Source: Selaginella moellendorffii (taxonomy: Eukaryota > Streptophyta > Lycopodiopsida > Selaginellales > Selaginellaceae). From it: a stretch of 64,000 nt of DNA. The stretch lies in the NCBI RefSeq assembly GCF_000143415.4, contig NW_003314295.1, positions 372,001 to 436,000 of the forward strand. The letters run 5' to 3'. Made by a program: the position numbers and the translations under genes. The stretch's first letter is position 1, and every line of letters begins with the position of its first letter. This document shows, one piece after another, positions 1 to 9,929 of this stretch. Below the pieces are notes generated by a model. It saw only the letters and a program-made list of their open reading frames with translations. It had not been told where the DNA came from and searched no databases.

Positions 1-3000
1 TCCATTCCTCTCACTTCCATACCTCTTCGTCCCTCTATTTCTACCTCTGCTTCCATTACTTTTGTTCCCCCACTCTTTCCTTCTGTGTTTCCATCTTGTT
101 CTGCTTTTCCCTTTTCCGATCCCTCTGACGATCTTTATGTTGCAGCAGTTGACCGGCTTATGAAGGAGTATTTTGATCTCTTTGAATTTGACCTATCGTC
201 TGGGGCCAAGATTGCCACACATCATCCGATTCCAACCGGGGATGCTCGTCCAATCAAGGTTCCTATTCGTCGTCGGTCACCTAAGGAGATCAAGATTTTA
301 CGAGCCAACGTCAAGGAAATGCTGGAGAAGGGTGTTATTCGGAAGTCGCGGAGTCCTTGGGCATGTAAACCTCATCTTGTGACGAAGCCTAATGGAAGTA
401 TTCGTTTCTGCATCGACTATCGTCCGTTAAACGAAGTGACGATCCCAGATATGTATCCTCTTCCTCACACTGCTGATCTTTTAGATCGTCTGGGGCGAAG
501 TCGTTGGTTCACCAAGCTAGATCTTGCTTTTGGGTATTGGCAAGTACCGATGGCCGAAGAAGATATTCCTAAGACTGCTTTTTGTACACCATTTGGTTTG
601 TACGAGTTCTTGATGATGCCGTTTGGTTTGAACAATGCTCCAGCAACTTTCCAGCGGATGATGGACGAGGTTCTTTGCAATATGCCGGAAGTGACTGCTG
701 ACTTCATTGATGATGTCTTGATCCACTCGGAGGGGACATGGGAGGAGCACGTTCGTGATGTTTGTAAAGTGTTGGATCGGCTACGTGACGTTGGTTTAAA
801 GCTGAAGCGGTCGAAGTGCGTGTTTGGGTCCAAGGACACAACTTATCTTGGGTACCGTATTTCTCGTGAGGGTTTGCAAGTTGATCCTGACAAACTTGTG
901 GCTGTTCTAAAGTTCTCTACTCCAAAGTGTGTGAATGATATGCAGCGCTTCTTGGGTAAGGTGCAGTATCTCGGTTGTTTTGTGGATCATCTTTCCGATC
1001 GCACTACACCATTGCGAGCGTTGCTGAAGTCATCAACGTCATCTTTCATCTGGTCTCCGGATTGTGAGCGGGCATTCGTGGATCTCAAGGAGCTATTGAC
1101 GACTCCTCCGGTTTTGGCATATCCTGACTACACTCGACCTTTTATTTTGCGCGTAGATGCTTCTGACATTGGTCTTGGAGGTGTATTGATGCAAGAGAGC
1201 TTGAGTGTGCCTGGTCAGCGCCACCCCATTGCATACATAAGCCGTACATTACAACCAGCGGAGATGAACTACTCCACGACGGAGAAGGAGTGTTTAGCAG
1301 CAGTCTAGGGTTTCGAGAAACTTCATGCATATCTACATGGTTCTCGGACGTTATTTGAAGGTGACCATGCTGTTGTTACTTCATTATTGAAGCAGAAGAA
1401 CCTGGTTGGTCGTACGGCTCGATGGGCTTTGAAACTTCAGATATATGATTTCGATGTTGTTCATCGCCTAGGGAGTTCTATGGCTGATGCTAATGCCCTT
1501 TCTCGAGCTCCTCTTCCTTCTCCACTCACTTCTCATGTTTCTGATGAACCTGTTGTTCCAGCATCTGTGGATTTTCTAGATGAGGATTCTGTGCTGTCGG
1601 CGGTTGCTGTCCTTGACGTTCAGTGTCCACAAGGCACAAAGCAAGATCTACCTTCTCTTGATGAGGTTCGTGAGGCTCAAAAGATTGAGCCGTGGATTCG
1701 AAGGCTTCGAAATGCGTTTGAGAATCCTGCATCACTTGCTGATGACTTGCCTTTCCGGCATTTACATTCTCAATATCGCCTTGAAGATGGCCTTCTTTAT
1801 TTTGTGGGGACGGATCCTGATGATCATTTACAGCTTGTGGTGCCTTCGGTGTTTATTCCGCGGTTTCTCCATGCCTACCATGATTCTCCTGTTCTAGGTA
1901 GGCATATGGGACACCGTCGTGTTACCGAGAAGCTGCGCAGGTCTTTCTATTGGCCGGAGATGCGACGTGATATTATCCGGTATGTGCGTAGTTGCGTTTG
2001 GTGCCAAGCTCGTAATAATCCCCCTCGTGCTGCGGAAGGACGGTTGGAGTCAATTGCGGTTTCCCGTCTGTTTGAGTTAGTGGCGTTTGATCTTATGGGA
2101 CCTTTTCCACGGTCGACTGCTGGCAATGAGTATGTTATTATTGCTTCTGACTACTTGACTCGTTGGGTGGAAGTTGGTGCTCTTGCTAGTGCCTCTGCAA
2201 CTGCTGTTGGATACTTCCTCCTCAATCGAGTGGTGTTCTAGCATTCTTGTCCAGAGCGGATTCTTTCAGATAATGGTCCCGCATTTATAGCTGAGGCATT
2301 TCATGTTTTGACGTCTCGGTTGGGGATATGCCACACTTTCACGAGTGCTTATCATCCACAATCAGATGGTCTGGTGGAACAGCTCGTTCGGACATTCAAA
2401 GGGATGATTGCGAAGTATGTGAACTTTTAGCATTTGGATTGGGATGGTTATTTGCCGTCTCTTCGGTATGCATATGTTACAGGGGTGCAGAGTTCTGTTG
2501 GTGTTTCACCATATAAACTCCTATATGGTCATGATCCAATATTACCAACGGAGCTGGGTTTACCTTCGCGATTGCCACGAGCTGCCGATGCTAGATCATG
2601 GGATTAGTATTTGACGAGCATTCTTCCACTTGTCCGAGCAGAGTCTGCCGAACACTTAGGCCGCGTACAAGTGGGACAACAACGGCGCTATAACTCCCAT
2701 CATCGTCCACCTGCGGAGTACAAAGTGGATGATTTGGTGTTAGTCCGTTTTCCCCATCTTACGGTACGTGGTTTATCTAAGGGGCTTTTTGCGCAATGGA
2801 AAGGACCGTATCGAGTGTTGCGGCAAGTTGGACCACAAGTTTATGAGGTTCGGCATGACGTTCAGCAAGCCGATCCTCCAGAGATTGTGCATGTGCAGCG
2901 GCTGAAACGCTTCGTACAAAGGGATCAGGAGGAGTTAATGCCACCTACAGATCCACTGATACCTCCTCCTGACATTCCTCCGGATCCCGGCCCATCTTCA

Positions 3001-3012
3001 AGAGAACCTTGA
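1..3012 (+). pseudogene. pol: gypsy pol polyprotein (RT-RNase H-integrase) with four internal TAG codons
   Basis: One reading frame runs from base 1 to the TGA at 3012 and is interrupted only at 1306, 2239, 2428 and 2605, each time by TAG. Reverse transcriptase lies at about 230-960 with the catalytic box FIDD near 700. RNase H follows (VDAS near 1155, TEKE near 1280). Integrase shows an HHCC zinc-binding region (CVWC near 2000) and the DD35E residues in AFDLMG, LSDNG and VEQLVRTF. The C-terminal tail (VQRLKRF) shows no chromodomain. There are no frameshifts, so this is the best-preserved pol in the window. Sister copies carry sense codons at three of the stops (TGG, CAA and CAG), so these are secondary nonsense changes. 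The protein would copy and integrate the element as a virus-like particle component; as written it is dead. Confidence 0.93.
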
Positions 3013-3030
3013 TGGTCTTCCATTATCCCG

Positions 3031-3044
3031 AGAAGAGGGGATGA
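3031..3044 (+). other. Polypurine tract of the gypsy element
   Basis: A purine-rich run (agaagaggggatga, one T) lies directly before the 3' LTR, where plus-strand priming is expected. The reverse-strand copies keep a matching pyrimidine run beside their 3' LTRs (around 9838 and 41348). Confidence 0.75.
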
Positions 3045-3208
3045 TGTGAGGGCCAAGTGTACGGTTACGATGCCGTATACTAATATTAGCGTAGTGGGAT
3101 TTTGGTTGGTTTCAATCTGGACCACTCGCTTCTGTATATAAGCTAGGGTTTTTGGGCTAATTGATATGCACATTTCTGTATTCCCTTTCCATATTCCAGG
3201 CACTCACA
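3045..3208 (+). repeat. 3' LTR of the gypsy element (164 bp)
   Basis: The LTR starts TGTGAG and ends CTCACA, a perfect 6-bp terminal inverted repeat of the TG...CA type. It contains a TATA-like tatataag near 3135. At 164 bp it is short for this superfamily; the other copies here are 175-176 bp. Confidence 0.9.
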
Positions 3209-3627
3209 GTGGGAAATACTTTTGCCTAAATTGTGGACTAGAATTTCTTGGATTATGGTCATGAAGTTTACATAAATGCATATATATTAGTCATTGGTGT
3301 TTTCTGGATCATCCATTTAGGTCTACTAATAAAAGGTAAGATTTTAATTATTATTTCTAAAACATAAGTTAATCTGTAATTTTAATTTATTTATTTAATG
3401 GTCATAATTGTATTTGACCAATACTCCTGGGCAACATATTATTATTTGGTTAAACAAAAAGATTAAATATCATTACTTAATGGCATGAAATGGTTATCCA
3501 TATTTTATCAATATTGCTAAATATGAAAGAGAGATTAGGGAATTCTGGACCATTAGTTAGGAATCTGGAAGAGAGGACAAATATGGAAAACAAGCCTGAA
3601 CACATTTTACACTACAAGTATGGCAAA
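3209..3627. other. AT-rich intergenic stretch, no gene seen
   Basis: Unique within the window, with no ORF, tRNA or recognisable element. It separates the gypsy LTR from the first scrap of the repeated module. Confidence 0.6.
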
Positions 3628-4313
3628 GTCTATACCGATGAATTCAACCTCTAAAAAAGGTAAGGAAAAAACGTTTGTTTTGTTTTTTTGACAAAAAACA
3701 ATGCGACTACTCCCTCTTCTCAACTTTGTGATTGAGGAGAATGTTCTTCTTTTCTTCTTTTCCTTGTTTCCCATCGAATGCTTGTGTTCTTGCTCCTGCT
3801 TCACCACTGCCCTTGCAAGTGAAAAACAACCAAACTACTGAAGTAACTGCTTTGTGCATCACGTTTTCTTCGAATCTAAGTACTATTTTTACACTCTCTC
3901 TGGTTCTACTTGCGAGAACAAACATGAATTTAGAAACGATTGGAAGTGTGCTTATAAACGTTTAAGAACAGATTAAGGAAATGGAGACTTTGGAGTAACA
4001 GGATTTTGCCATGCGATTCAGCTGCAGGGTGATGGCAAACTCCAGTGTTGCAAATCTCACACTTGCTGCCTTTGGCACTTCTGGCAGTAGTCCCGGCACA
4101 CCTGGTCGCTTGGAGGTGCACAGGAAGTGCCCCTCCACACATATCCCCGCCATAGCCAGGCTCTCCTTGTTGACCACTCCAGGGCGACGACCAAGTCCAT
4201 GAGGTGAACTTGGCCATTTTGGAGAATATATATTCCATTTCCCACTAAGGCTGTGGGTGGTAATGTTTTTCACAGGGTTAGTAGCCTCACAAACTGTCGT
4301 TGATTTCTTCGAA
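3628..4313 (+). repeat. Truncated module fragment (short-ORF region plus Cys-rich gene scrap)
   Basis: This matches 16657-17360 in sequence order. It begins in the short-ORF region, contains the reversed Cys-rich gene scrap (about 4014-4169 on the minus strand), and stops abruptly at aacatggca, where the PPR segment begins. In the other copies the same sequence continues into the B3 C-terminal domain, so this copy was cut by a rearrangement. Confidence 0.8.
4014..4169 (-). pseudogene. Cys-rich peptide gene scrap, subfamily 1
   Basis: It starts at the shared ESLAMAG segment and ends after CEICNTGVCHH. The cysteines are split over three frames (CVEGHFLC, then CRDYCQKC, then CEICNTGVC), which points to at least two small deletions relative to the other subfamily. 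Here the usual ctcgagtaaaccctg spacer after CHH is missing too. Confidence 0.5.
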
Positions 4314-5897
4314 CATGGCAGAAAGAAGAGGAGCTTAAGTTCCTTCGGTCGGAGCTGGATAGCTTTGGGAAGGAAGATTTACTTCCTCTTCTAGAAGGGA
4401 ACGAGCACGCAGTCATGGACGACGAAGTTTTCAAAATGAGGCATGCACGAAACTTCACCTGGAACATTACACTACTGTCGATCTTGCCACGGAACTTGCA
4501 AATCCCCTCTCGAACTTGTTTTCCCGGTGCCACTTAAGGAGCTCTTGGAACAAATCCGGGAATGGCCCCGTTGCGTTCCTATCTCCGGAATATCCTCCTT
4601 CAGGCATATGCCCAGAGGGGGTCTTCGACAGGATGCCGTCCAAGGACGTGGTCGCGTGGACGGCTATGGTGAATGCCTACGCCGAGAACGGCGTTGTGGA
4701 CCTCGTGCAATGTATGTTCGAGAATAGGCCCGTGAGGAACGTGGTGTCGTGGAACTCCATGCGTTTTGCATATACCCAGAGCGGGTATTGCAATCAAGAC
4801 ATGGAGCTCCTTCAAATCATGCCTGCTCACAACGAGTGCACGTGGAATGTTATGATTCCTTGCTACGCTCTCAGTGGAAACACGGGCAAGGCTATTGTTG
4901 TATTCCAGAGCGTAGGCGCAAGAATGCTAGCTGCCTAGAACGCTCTAATCTCGGCATTTGCCCAGGCTGGGGATTTCTCCATGGTGAAAGATCCCTTTGA
5001 CGCAATGCCTGCTCCCAATATTGTGTCGTGGAAGAAGCTCGATTTAAGCTCAATCACCTGGAGCGTGATGCTTCAAGCATTTGCAGGGTTTGGGCATGTA
5101 CAAGATGGCGAGAGTTTGTTTCAGATCATGCGAGAAACCTCACTCGGCGATCCCAGTTGCTTGTCAGCCTGGACCAACATGATTGTTTTATAAGATTGAC
5201 AGAGCTCGAGCAGTGTTTGATGCTTTGGCGTGCCTGGACAAGGTCTCCTGGAACACCATGCTCGCTCACCTGACGTCCACCACTGCAAATATTTCTTTGA
5301 GCAAATGCCCGGCCACAACCTGGTGTCTTACAACACTGTCTTGTCCTCGGTGGTCAGCTGCAGATTATCCGAGAAAGCAGTGAAAATCTTCGTCGAAATG
5401 CCAGAGATAACATACAGTGTGATGATGCAAGCTTATGCACAGGAAGGCCAGCTTGCGAGTGCCAGGAGACAATGCCGGATCGCAACTCAGTGGCTCTCAT
5501 CACCGTGATCTTGGCACTCGCACAGCCCAATCCCCAAGAACAGCCTTTGAGCGGTTTGAGGCCTGGAGCTCGATCATCCCGGCCTATGTGCAGAACGGAC
5601 GCGTGACTGGATCGCTTTCGAGAGATGATCTTGCTGTCTTTCAAGCCAGACGAGACCATCTTCACGACAAATCTAGCAGCGGCAGCGAGCCAGCTCGAGC
5701 AGTGTTGCCGAGATTTTTTGTCCATGATCGCAGACTTTGGGATCTCTCCCAGGATCGAGCACGCAATGGGGCGACCTGGTCAGTTGGAGCAATCCATGCC
5801 ATTTGTTCCACAGCCGGGCTTGTGGATGATTCTTCTGGGCTCGAAATGCAAAGGTTGTGGAAATGTCGGCTGGAAAATCGGGATAATGCCAGGTTGA
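4314..5897 (+). pseudogene. PPR-repeat protein remnant (copy 1)
   Basis: Successive 31-36 residue helix-pair motifs typical of plant PLS-class PPR proteins are visible: VFDRMPSKDVVAWTAMV (4621), a second with NVVSWNSM (4738), CTWNVM (4838), NIVSW (5014), ITWSVM (5054), KVSWNTM (about 5237), LVSYNTVL (about 5320), then FKPDETIFTT and IADFGISP near the end. PPR proteins bind organellar RNA. Here the frame is broken by a TAG at 4936, stops after MIVL near 5191 and several frameshifts, and no N-terminal targeting peptide can be assigned. The same stops occur in the second copy (56.1-57.7 kb), so the parent was already a pseudogene when it was duplicated. The left edge is fused to a module scrap. 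Confidence 0.88.
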
Positions 5898-6283
5898 CAA
5901 CCAACAATCCTAGTCATCCCGGAGATGCGGGTGTTGTGCCATGTAAGCTGAAAACCTATCCCACCAGCCAAGGCGCAGTAGAGGAACACTGGTATAAAAG
6001 AAATGGAGGAGGAGGTATGGTTAATCCGGGAGAGCCCGAAAGGGCGCTTGCATCCCTCGGGTTGCTTAGTAAATGGGGTCGCTGACCCTTGACCACTTGG
6101 CCCCCCTCGTCGGTGACCCAGTAGTGCTAAGTCGGTATGGTCAACTCCACCGTGACCTACCGGATAGCGCTTGGTACCCAGGGCGCCCAAGGAGGCCCGA
6201 TATCTTTTGCAAACATTTCTTTGATCTTCCTTTCTGGAATTTCTTGGTGCGCCAGGCCTTGAAGTAAATTTTTTCACTCATTT
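5898..6283. other. Conserved tail downstream of the PPR remnant, no convincing gene
   Basis: This 385-bp GC-richer stretch is repeated almost unchanged after the second PPR copy (57.65-58.03 kb). It contains a TATA-like tataaaag at 5994 and ORFs on both strands, but none has recognisable motifs. It probably represents 3' flank that travelled with the PPR segment. Confidence 0.55.
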
Positions 6284-6302
6284 GGGAGGAAACGAATGTT
6301 TG

Positions 6303-6500
6303 CGGCACCAGGCGGTTCTCAATTTCACAAGACCATCAAAGCTCAACCTAATGCGTTATGTCGATGATGCTTCTCTCTCTTTCTTTTTCCCGAACAAGCA
6401 AGGATGGCACTTTCAAGTGCCTGAGAAAGGATAGAGAATTGTGCTCCAAACACGTTACACTTCTTTGCAAGTCGGGTAGGTGTTACTGATTGTGAAGAAA
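6303..6500 (+). pseudogene. Coding-like fragment (RYVDDASLSFFFPNKQGWHF)
   Basis: A short frame reading RHQAVLNF, LMRYVDDASLSFFFP and QGWHFQVPEKG is interrupted by TAG, then continues RIVLQTRYTSLQ before another stop. The same frame and the same TAG occur at 34.7-34.9 kb (minus) and 58.05-58.21 kb (plus). The residue pattern is protein-like and it lies just upstream of the NTPase-gene fragments, so it may be a lost internal exon of that gene. No family could be named. Confidence 0.4.
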
Positions 6501-6732
6501 GGTCTCCAAGCTAAAGAGGCTTGAGGAGGGATGCCTTCTACAAGAACAATAGCATCGATGAGGCTAACAAAGAGCTTTCCACAGATAGAATAAATAATGA
6601 CTCCAGAAGCTTATGGATAAATAAACCACCATAAACCATTTCCTTTCGAAATATAAAGGTGAAAAAAAAAGTATCCCTTCCCAAATCCAAAAGCTATCAG
6701 CTCAGACCCAAGAAATTCTTCTTTCTTGCGAA

Positions 6733-7090
6733 GTGCTCGATCTCATCAACTTCTCCCCGATTTTGCGGAATGCAAGGCAAATTTTCGTGGGAGCTTTATC
6801 CAGCGAATTGATTACCAGGTCCCATGAGCGAAAGCTGGTGGAAGAAACCCTTGCTGGACGACTTGGACTGGTGGGGAGAGAATCAGATTGGACGCATGAT
6901 GCTCGATGGATGGCGAGGAGATTAAGTCCTGGAAGCAGAGAGTTGACGCCAGCTCAGTGAAAGCTGGGAAAAATCCAGGGACAGAAGCGAGTGAAATTCC
7001 GCTTCTAATCGCTTCGAAACTCTGGTTGAATCCACGAATTTCTGGCTCCTCGCTCCTGAGCTCTTCAAATCGGTCGAGAGCATAAAACAG
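6733..7090 (+). pseudogene. Penultimate-exon fragment of the NTPase gene (E segment, copy 1)
   Basis: One frame gives a 75-residue ORF (LINFSPILRNARQIFVG..., KLVEETLAGRLG); another gives a helix-rich run (DEEIKSWKQRV in sister copies) and then ETLVESTNFWLLAPELF. Both coding-like signals are split by indels, so the original frame is uncertain. In minus-oriented copies this segment follows the NTPase exons directly, which ties it to that gene. It is followed 165 bp later by the 121-aa segment. Confidence 0.5.
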
Positions 7091-7255
7091 ATTTAAAAAT
7101 ATTTCAGTAAACCGGTTAAGTTGCTGAAAACCTTTATCTTAAAGATGGTGAAACAATATTTGGCGAAAAACGTAGTATATTCGTTTGTTTCGTATAGGGT
7201 TTGTGATTGTAAAAGGGAGACGGGAAGAACTTCTCACGAGCAGAGCAGATCGGAG

Positions 7256-7621
7256 ATGGTGGCGGTGAACGTTGAGCGGTATGTTGAGCTCAAGCGCATG
7301 ATCGACGACTTGGCGATCGAGGCTGGTAACAATAGGAGCATCCGGGTGAAACAATACGATAGCTTCGACTTCGCGGACTATGATCACTGGGCCGAGACCA
7401 ACAACAAGAGGGCGCTCAGGCCGGACTGCCATTTCATGGAGGACGAGGTGGCGTTGGATCCTCCCCATGCCGACCGGATCACGCGGATGGTGGCCGTGGC
7501 GCTCCAGCAAGAGGAGGAAGACAACAGGAGGCAACTGGCTAAGGAGGTGAACCACTTCACAAGGCAACTGGCGCTTCAGCAACAACAAGCCGGGCCACCG
7601 AGCAAGAGAGCTCGCCACTGA
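7256..7621 (+). CDS. Conserved 121-aa segment, last exon of the Crinkler-like gene (copy 1)
   Basis: The frame starts at ATG 7256 (MVAVNVERY) and is also open further upstream to 7121, so the ATG may simply be internal to a spliced exon; cacgagcag just before it would serve as an acceptor. Residues 5-22 are helical (ERYVELKRMIDDLAIEAG), a middle part is rich in D, Y and H (SFDFADYDHW), residues 80-112 form a likely coiled coil rich in Q/E/R, and the end PSKRARH looks like a basic nuclear-localisation tail. It occurs nine times in the window and is open in six. No domain family is recognised. Position after the NTPase exons in three loci suggests a shared transcript. Confidence 0.6.
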   Translation: MVAVNVERYVELKRMIDDLAIEAGNNRSIRVKQYDSFDFADYDHWAETNNKRALRPDCHFMEDEVALDPPHADRITRMVAVALQQEEEDNRRQLAKEVNHFTRQLALQQQQAGPPSKRARH

Positions 7622-7862
7622 TCGTCGAATCATCCCCTGGAGTGATGATCGAAAACAATCTTGTATCACAAGCTCCAACAAACGTGTGAACAAAGCAAGC
7701 TCCTGCCAAGGAGCACAAACTTTTGTTGTTTGTACTTCATATACCTGGCAATGAAGAGATCTTTCCAGTTCTATGAGCCGTAGTGGCGTTCCATCTCGCG
7801 GAATATGGCCGTGAGTCATTTGGGTCTTCCTTTAGCTAATAAGCCCTAGCTAGAGCTACATT

Positions 7863-8183
7863 ATGAGCGAAGGAAACGTTGCTGCGATGTTAGCTGCCAG
7901 GGTATGCCGTATTATTGGTGCAAAGAAAATGTGTACAAGTGCTCCAGTGGTGCCTGATCAAGAACATCAATACTCAAACTCTATACTGATGAAAGGAAAA
8001 AACGTTTGTTTTGTTTTTTTGATAAAATCAATGCGCCTACTCCCTCTTCTCAACTTTGTGATTGAGGAGAATGGCTTTTCAATGGTTCTTCTTTTCTTCT
8101 TTTCCTTGTTTCTCATCGAATGCTTGTGTTCATGCTCCCGCTTCACCACTGCCCTTGCAAGTGAAAAACAACCAAAGTACTGA
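7863..8183 (+). CDS. Hypothetical 106-aa ORF downstream of the 121-aa segment
   Basis: The ORF begins MSEGNVAAMLAARVCRIIG, 241 bp after the previous stop, and contains one hydrophobic run (MVLLFFFSLFLIECLC) that could be a membrane segment or late signal anchor. A related ORF in the minus-oriented subfamily shares the N-terminal third but has an inserted GGLIKNINTQLLRYG-type region. Reading frames are kept in some copies and lost in others, so it may be a decaying gene or a 3' UTR that happens to be open. Confidence 0.3.
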   Translation: MSEGNVAAMLAARVCRIIGAKKMCTSAPVVPDQEHQYSNSILMKGKNVCFVFLIKSMRLLPLLNFVIEENGFSMVLLFFFSLFLIECLCSCSRFTTALASEKQPKY

Positions 8184-8365
8184 AGGAACTGTTGTGTGCA
8201 TCATGTTTTCTTCGAATCAAAGTACTATTCTTACGCTCTCTCTGGTTCTACTTGCGAGAACAAACATGAATTTAGAGACGAGTCGTTTAAAATGAGTTCT
8301 TTGGAAGTACTTTTAATAACAGATTAAGAAAATGGAGACTTTGGAGTAACAGGATTTTACCATGC

Positions 8366-8530
8366 GATTCAGCTGCAGGGTTTACTCGAGGTGATGGCAA
8401 ACTCCAGTGTTGCAATCTCACACTTGCTGCCTTTGGCACTTCTGGCAGTTGTCCCGGCACACCTGGTCGCTTGGAGGTGCACAGGAAGTGCCCCTCCACA
8501 CATATCCCCGCCATAGCCAAGCTCTCCTTG
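8366..8530 (-). pseudogene. Cys-rich peptide gene scrap, subfamily 1 (copy in module 1)
   Basis: Same three-frame cysteine pattern as the other subfamily-1 copies, with one extra base missing in the CEICNTGVC stretch (tgagattgcaac). It is transcribed, if at all, divergently from the B3 C-terminal ORF that starts about 250 bp to the right. Confidence 0.5.
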
Positions 8531-8775
8531 TTGACCACTCCAGGGTGACGACCAAGTCCATGAGGTGAGCTTGGCCATTTTGGAGAATATATATTCTATT
8601 TCCCACTAAGGCTGTGGGTGGTAATGTTTTTCACAGGGTTAGTAGCCTCATAAACTGTCGTTGATTTCTTCGAACATGGCATGGTTTAGATGCTCTAAGA
8701 CGAAATGGAAACATCGCTTCTTTTCGTCCAAGATGAGAAACGAAGAACAAACAACATGGTACGTACCTGAGGAAA

Positions 8776-8981
8776 ATGTCTGAGAAAAGAATGATAAAGA
8801 ACAAGAAGACGAGGTTGGCAGCCGAGCATCCGAGGAGCTCGGGGTGACTGTAAAGATGCACAGGAGCAAGCTCGAGTGCATTGTGCAGGGCAGCTTCAAT
8901 GGATCGCTCAAGGCTAAAGCATCCTAAGAAGAGCTGAGGAAGATACTCTGCCTGGCATTTCCTCACTATGATGCCTTCTAG
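8776..8981 (+). pseudogene. B3-gene C-terminal domain alone, broken copy
   Basis: It starts MSEKRMIKNKKTR like the open copies, then loses frame at the ESEELG motif through a small indel and carries a TAA where the others read SEEELRKIL. It is the only plus copy besides the one at 59.3 kb that is not open. Confidence 0.7.
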
Positions 8982-9042
8982 TGGAAAACTGATAAGAACT
9001 GATGTCTTGAGATGTATTTTAACTTAGAAATGTATTTTCCTT

Positions 9043-9201
9043 TTACACAACAACTATTGGAGCAATCGATTTCACTGAATGAAGAAATCTTGGTTTTGGT
9101 GGTGGCAACTGTGATGGCGGGTCCTTGTCCTCACTAGACTCTTTGGGACAACTTTTGGACGTGCTAGCCTCCACTGCATTGATCACAAACAAGCTCCCCA
9201 T
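9043..9201 (-). CDS. Small conserved ORF, 52 aa (copy 1)
   Basis: The ORF starts MGSLFVINAVEASTSKSC and ends SIAPIVVV; it is rich in S, P and K in the middle (SQLPPPKPRFL). The start is chosen because it is the first ATG downstream of a TATA-like box and is kept in three copies. The stop lies about 60 bp from the end of the converging B3 C-terminal ORF. Copies differ by 12 bp (an extra Lys/Ser-rich SKSK or SKRK), which keeps the frame. No homologous family is recognised; it could also be a terminal exon. Confidence 0.45.
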   Translation of the reverse strand: MGSLFVINAVEASTSKSCPKESSEDKDPPSQLPPPKPRFLHSVKSIAPIVVV

Positions 9202-9264
9202 TGCACTACTTGTCGATGAATCCTAGGTTGTATACAAACTGAAAAGGGTTGAGACAAAAGGGAG

Positions 9265-9276
9265 GCATATATAGCT
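9265..9276 (-). promoter_or_regulatory. TATA-like box upstream of the 52-aa ORF
   Basis: On the minus strand the sequence reads gctatatatgcc, about 65 bp before the ATG, a normal distance for a plant TATA box plus short leader. It is conserved beside each copy of the ORF (for example near 40767 and 59764). Confidence 0.4.
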
Positions 9277-9289
9277 TTTAGTGCGAATA

Positions 9290-9655
9290 TTCTTTATTTT
9301 ATTCTGGTCTAAGCTGTTTTGCATTGAAAAAAATTATAATAATAAAAACATAAAGAGAAATAAAAATATATTATGATTTAATATTTGAGCTTTTATCCTC
9401 ATGTAAATGCCACATCCACTTGCATGGTTTCCTAGCTTGCTATATCACTCCAAAGGTTCTAGGCATTATAAAATGATTAGAAAACCAATGCTAAAGTAAA
9501 GATAAATCTTTTGATTAGGCATATCTTGAAAGTAAATGAATTGTTTGGCCATGAGGTATAAAATCCTAAACTTCCCTTCTAACATTATAGGTATTAATAT
9601 AAACTTACTTCAAGGATTATTAGTATTAAAATATTAGTTAGGATTTTAATAATTG
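9290..9655. other. AT-rich spacer, left half (interrupted by a gypsy element)
   Basis: No gene seen. The spacer is shared by all modules (17.95, 26.1, 40.8 and 59.8 kb). In this copy and the 41 kb copy it is interrupted by a gypsy insertion after ttgaca. Confidence 0.7.
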
Positions 9656-9659
9656 ACAA

Positions 9660-9834
9660 TGTGAGTGCTTGGAATATGGAAAGGGAATACAAAAAATATG
9701 CATATCAATTAGCCCAAAAACCCTAGCTTATATAAATAAGCGAGTGGTCAAGATTGAAACCAATCTGACAGCTACCAAAATCCCACTATGCTAATATTAG
9801 TATATAGCACGTACCTGTACACTTAGCTCTGACA
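9660..9834 (-). repeat. 3' LTR of the inverted gypsy element
   Basis: It starts TGTGAG on the plus strand; the other end reads CTGACA rather than CTCACA, a single change in the terminal inverted repeat. Confidence 0.9.
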
Positions 9835-9929
9835 TCATCCCCTCCTCTCGGAATAATGGAAGACTATCAGGGTTCTCTTGTAGACGGGCCGAGATCTGGA
9901 GGAACGACAGGAGGAGGCATCGGCAGATC

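Larger units (their letters stand above)
1..3208 (+). mobile_element. Ty3/gypsy LTR retrotransposon, right part only
   Basis: The element runs in from the left edge, so its 5' LTR, gag and most of the protease lie outside the window. It holds reverse transcriptase, RNase H and integrase in the Ty3/gypsy order, then a purine-rich tract and a short 3' LTR. Its sequence recurs in four other places here (9.7-13.2, 41.2-45.7, 47.3-49.2 and 54.0-56.1 kb), so it belongs to one local family. The right flank has no match elsewhere in the window, and the target duplication cannot be read without the left end. Confidence 0.95.

Noticed and set aside
3732-3965. 77-aa frames in the short-ORF region as secreted peptides
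   Set aside because: The predicted peptide overlaps another open frame of the same strand, is S/F/L-rich without a clear cleavage context, and varies in frame between copies; kept only as a note under the short-ORF regions.
5780-6277. 165-aa minus-strand ORF antisense to the PPR tail, also open at 57533-58030
   Set aside because: It overlaps the 3' end of the PPR remnant on the other strand, has a low-complexity composition with no motif, and its conservation is explained by the recent duplication of the whole segment.
7139-7819. Long minus-strand ORFs (up to 238 aa) opposite each 121-aa segment
   Set aside because: They are the antisense shadow of the GC-rich 121-aa frame. Frame and codon pattern follow the plus-strand protein, and the ORF extends into non-coding flank with differing ends in each copy.
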